Positions 5,405 to 6,524 of a stretch of DNA of 6,524 nucleotides are shown here, piece after piece; position 1 is the stretch's first letter; each line of letters starts with the position of its first letter. Both the position numbers and the translations under genes were made by a program. The stretch covers positions 1-6,524 of the forward strand of contig WGBB01000219.1 in NCBI GenBank assembly GCA_015494505.1, read 5' to 3'. Origin of the DNA: Nitratiruptor sp. GTDB taxonomy: Bacteria; Campylobacterota; Campylobacteria; Campylobacterales; Nitratiruptoraceae. The notes under the pieces were generated by a model. It was not told where the DNA came from. It saw nothing but the letters and a program-made list of their open reading frames with translations, and did no database searches.

Positions 5405-5410
5405 AGTATA
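5405..5410 (-). promoter_or_regulatory. Probable -10 box of the peroxiredoxin promoter
   Basis: TATACT on the minus strand lies 29 bp before the peroxiredoxin start codon, leaving a leader of roughly 20 nt that contains the Shine-Dalgarno. No clear -35 box is seen at 16-18 bp; the T-run of the preceding terminator lies in that area, and Campylobacterota sigma-70 promoters often lack a conserved -35. A small inverted repeat AGCC-N5-GGCT (5410-5422) adjoins it. Confidence 0.45.
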
Positions 5411-5423
5411 GCCTTTTTGGCTC

Positions 5424-5450
5424 AAAAAGTGTGCTACTTAAGTAGCACAC
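5424..5450 (-). terminator. Rho-independent terminator of the right-edge gene
   Basis: A perfect 22-bp palindrome (5429-5450; half-site GTGTGCTACTT) folds into a 9-bp stem with a TTAA loop, followed on the minus strand by TTTTTG. It begins 6 nt after the stop codon of the upstream gene. Stem and T-run make this the clearest intrinsic terminator in the window. Confidence 0.85.
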
Positions 5451-5456
5451 CCACTC

Positions 5457-6524
5457 TTAGCCGTTGAGAGCCTCCACGGCTTCGAGCATCTTGAGGCCAG
5501 CTTCGTTGACGCTGTTGCGCCCCAGGTACTTCGCTTCGCGCGCTGCCACGTAGGCCTTTTCGAAGCTCTCTTTGGATAGGCCGCTGCGTTTGATGGCCTC
5601 TTTGATGTTTTCGGGCAGGATGCGCACTTTTTGCTCTTTGACATACATGCTGCCGGTCTCTGCGATCGCTTTGACCACGCGGTAGATGGTAGGATTGATA
5701 GGTGCGCCAAAACCCTCCGGCACGCCGCTCATCGCCTCGTCCATCATGCGACCATACTCGGTTTCTACGATATGTCCGTCAGGCAAAATCTCGATGAAGC
5801 CTTTGGCTTCGAGCTTGTCGAGAGCTTCCATGCGGCGTGTGCGCTCTTCGTCGCTCAGGCTCTCATCCAGCACCTCTTCGCATGCAATCCCACGGTCTGG
5901 AATGATTTTGAAAATATCCATCTCATAGCGCGTCATAAAGGGCAGCTTTTGGCCGTTTGCCAACTCTTCATAGAGCAGTCCCGATTTACTGGGCTCATAG
6001 GTGCCAAGTATTCTCTCTTTACGCGCTTCAAGCACCCACTCGCGATTGGGCGAGCTAAAGATTTTGTTGCTGATAGTGAGAGTTTTCACACTCCATGAGT
6101 GGATAGCACGCTCATCGGCTTGGTCTTCGATGACACGCTGTCCCGCATCGGTGACGTAGTAAACCGCGCGTCCTTTGCTATCCACGCCCTCTTTTATGAG
6201 CCCGAAGGCTTCGAGGCTGTAGAGATATTCGCGCAGATCGAAGTTTTCCTCAAACCACTTGACCATATCCTTGGCTTCGCCGAACTTCTTGGCGATCTCT
6301 TGTTTTTTGGCCGGCATCTCGTCGAGTCTGCGGCCATACTTTTCGATGATTTTTTTGTATTCGCGCACTTTGCGATCGACAAGCTCTTTTTTGATCTCCT
6401 CGAAATTGGCCGTCTCTTCGGGGTTGGAGGTGTATTTCTCTTCCCAGATTTTTTGGATAGTCTTGAGAGTTTCAACTTCTTCTTTTTCTATCGCGAAGGA
6501 TCTCAGCTCTCTTTCGGTTTTATC
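5457..6524 (-). CDS. Uncharacterised protein with winged-helix-like repeats, possibly DUF505 (N-terminus outside window)
   Basis: 355 residues are visible; the frame is open to the right edge and no convincing start is present. A GTG at 6368 falls in the middle of a continuous charged helical stretch and is not the start. No signal peptide or membrane segment appears in the visible part, so it is likely cytoplasmic. Three segments look like winged-helix units, each ending in a similar short motif: VTDAGQRVIED, ETEYGRMMDEA and VNEAGLKMLEA. Between the first and second lies a distinctive block (RAIHSWSVKTLTISNKIF ... NREWVLEARKE ... KLPFMTRYEMDIFKIIPDRG). This reminds me of the DUF505 family of thermophiles and archaea, but that is recognition by eye. 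Function is unknown; a DNA-binding or scaffold role would be a guess. It ends in its own terminator before the peroxiredoxin. Confidence 0.7.
   Translation of the reverse strand, partial: DKTERELRSFAIEKEEVETLKTIQKIWEEKYTSNPEETANFEEIKKELVDRKVREYKKIIEKYGRRLDEMPAKKQEIAKKFGEAKDMVKWFEENFDLREYLYSLEAFGLIKEGVDSKGRAVYYVTDAGQRVIEDQADERAIHSWSVKTLTISNKIFSSPNREWVLEARKERILGTYEPSKSGLLYEELANGQKLPFMTRYEMDIFKIIPDRGIACEEVLDESLSDEERTRRMEALDKLEAKGFIEILPDGHIVETEYGRMMDEAMSGVPEGFGAPINPTIYRVVKAIAETGSMYVKEQKVRILPENIKEAIKRSGLSKESFEKAYVAAREAKYLGRNSVNEAGLKMLEAVEALNG

Noticed and set aside
4477..5406. A 309-codon plus-strand open frame opposite the peroxiredoxin, longer than the peroxiredoxin itself
   Set aside because: Its translation resembles no family and is rich in Cys/Phe/His as antisense frames are, while the minus strand has a clear active-site-containing enzyme with good ribosome binding sites.
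6366..6368. GTG as start of the right-edge protein
   Set aside because: The frame remains open to the window edge with the same charged helical character and no Shine-Dalgarno precedes the GTG.

Overview
The window looks like part of the chromosome of a chemolithotrophic, sulfur-oxidising bacterium, most likely a Campylobacterota (Epsilonproteobacteria) relative. The reasons are a SoxYZ pair encoded apart from soxXAB, an associated flavocytochrome c sulfide dehydrogenase flavoprotein, short intergenic gaps, very AT-rich promoter regions and moderate-GC genes. The taxonomic placement is inference; no rRNA or marker gene is present.

Layout. Positions 1-847 (+) hold the 3' part of a secretin gene (outer-membrane pore of a type II secretion, type IV pilus or related system), cut by the left edge and visibly more AT-rich than the rest. 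Everything else is on the minus strand and reads right to left: the C-terminal 355 residues of an uncharacterised protein built of winged-helix-like repeats (6524-5457, cut by the right edge, possibly DUF505); a peroxiredoxin of the Prx6/archaeal type with an unusual 62-residue N-terminal extension (5376-4555); a roughly 300-bp AT-rich intergenic region (4249-4554); and a tight five-gene sulfur-oxidation operon (4248-861).

The operon order is FCSD flavoprotein (fccB/soxF), Rieske Fe-S protein, soxY, soxZ and a small cytochrome c'-like protein. Three products carry twin-arginine signals, SoxZ presumably travels with SoxY, and the cytochrome has a Sec signal, so all five should act in the periplasm. 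A reasonable model is that the flavoprotein oxidises sulfide or a persulfide, SoxYZ carries the sulfur on its C-terminal GGCG cysteine, and the Rieske protein and cytochrome handle electrons. SoxXA, SoxB, SoxCD and a canonical FccA haem subunit are not in the window.

Non-coding signals include a terminator built into the last codons of the cytochrome gene, a near-perfect terminator palindrome after the right-edge gene, a hairpin after the peroxiredoxin, and an 11-bp-stem inverted repeat directly upstream of the fccB ribosome binding site. The most distinctive gene-level feature is the peroxiredoxin: its N-terminal extension is joined to the enzyme through a translated second copy of its own ribosome-binding-site/start region, suggesting a fusion or two in-frame starts. 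No tRNA, rRNA, CRISPR array or insertion sequence was seen.
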